Origin: Bacteroidota bacterium
GTDB taxonomy: Bacteria; Bacteroidota; Bacteroidia; Bacteroidales; Prolixibacteraceae
Reading direction: 5' to 3'
Length of the DNA stretch: 7,250 bases
Assembly: GCA_030691295.1 (NCBI GenBank)
Contig: JAUYEQ010000136.1
Span: forward strand, 1-7,250
Below are positions 7,110 through 7,250 of this stretch, in pieces. The position numbers and the translations under genes are program-made. Position 1 is the stretch's first letter, and the number at the start of each line of letters is the position of its first letter. The notes under the pieces are model-generated. The model was not told where the DNA came from. It was given only the letters and a program-made list of their open reading frames with translations, and searched no databases.

Positions 7110-7250
7110 TCAATATATCTTTCTTTTCTTCCTGTAGTCTGAAGGTGAACAATCAAAAGCCTTGTTGAACAGATCGTAGAAATGGGTACGGCTGGCAAAA
7201 CCGGTGTGGTCGATGATTTCGCTAACCGACAAGCTGGTTGATTTAAGCAG
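7110..7250 (-). CDS. AraC-type DNA-binding regulator, C-terminal fragment
   Basis: Reading the reverse complement from the window edge gives 46 codons followed by TGA at 7110-7112. The peptide matches the second helix-turn-helix of the AraC domain: LSVSEIIDHTGFASRTHFYD, then LFNKAFDCSPSDYRKKRKIY, against the family pattern of hydrophobic-x-x-I-A-x-x-x-G-F then F-x-x-x-F-K-x-x-x-G-x-S-P-x-x-Y-R. The usual Gly before the Ser-Pro is replaced by Asp-Cys. The rest of the gene lies off the right edge, so it cannot be told whether this is a simple AraC regulator or the output domain of a hybrid two-component sensor, both common beside such loci. It is the natural candidate to control the GH130 operon that begins 343 bases downstream on the same strand. 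Confidence 0.92.
   Translation of the reverse strand: MLKSTSLSVSEIIDHTGFASRTHFYDLFNKAFDCSPSDYRKKRKIY

Overview
The window looks like part of a carbohydrate-utilisation locus (PUL) from a member of the Bacteroidota. The evidence is a SusC/RagA-type TonB-dependent receptor, a Bacteroidota-style -7 promoter box (TAnnTTTG), starts without a clear Shine-Dalgarno sequence, and a palindromic intergenic element of a kind I associate with this phylum. The genus cannot be fixed from the sequence; an environmental or gut Bacteroidales/Marinilabiliales relative is a guess.

All recognisable genes are on the minus strand, so the layout reads right to left. The right edge (7110-7250) holds the last 46 codons of an AraC-type regulator. 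A 343-base intergenic region (6767-7109) follows. It contains an 85-base palindromic element with 10-base inverted ends and three internal hairpins, a 9-base inverted repeat, a 14-base perfect palindrome, a cluster of CGGAC/TCCGG half-sites, and a candidate promoter just before the first operon gene. Then come four closely packed genes: a cytoplasmic GH130 mannoside phosphorylase/mannosidase (5723-6766), an MFS sugar transporter (4454-5707), a 573-residue lipoprotein of unrecognised family that looks like a helical-toroid glycosidase (2736-4457), and a SusC-like receptor cut by the left edge (1-2692). The gaps are 15 bases, a 4-base ATGA overlap, and 43 bases, which fits one transcript. A SusD partner would be expected just beyond the left edge.

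The inferred pathway is as follows. The SusC channel, with an unseen SusD, brings an oligosaccharide across the outer membrane. The lipoprotein acts on it at the surface or in the periplasm. The MFS protein carries the product through the inner membrane, and the GH130 enzyme cleaves a beta-mannosidic bond in the cytoplasm. A mannose-containing glycan is therefore the best guess for the substrate, resting on GH130 alone. The most novel element is the lipoprotein, which may be an uncharacterised polysaccharide-active enzyme. The two genes cut by the window edges run open to the edge and were read directly from the reverse complement.
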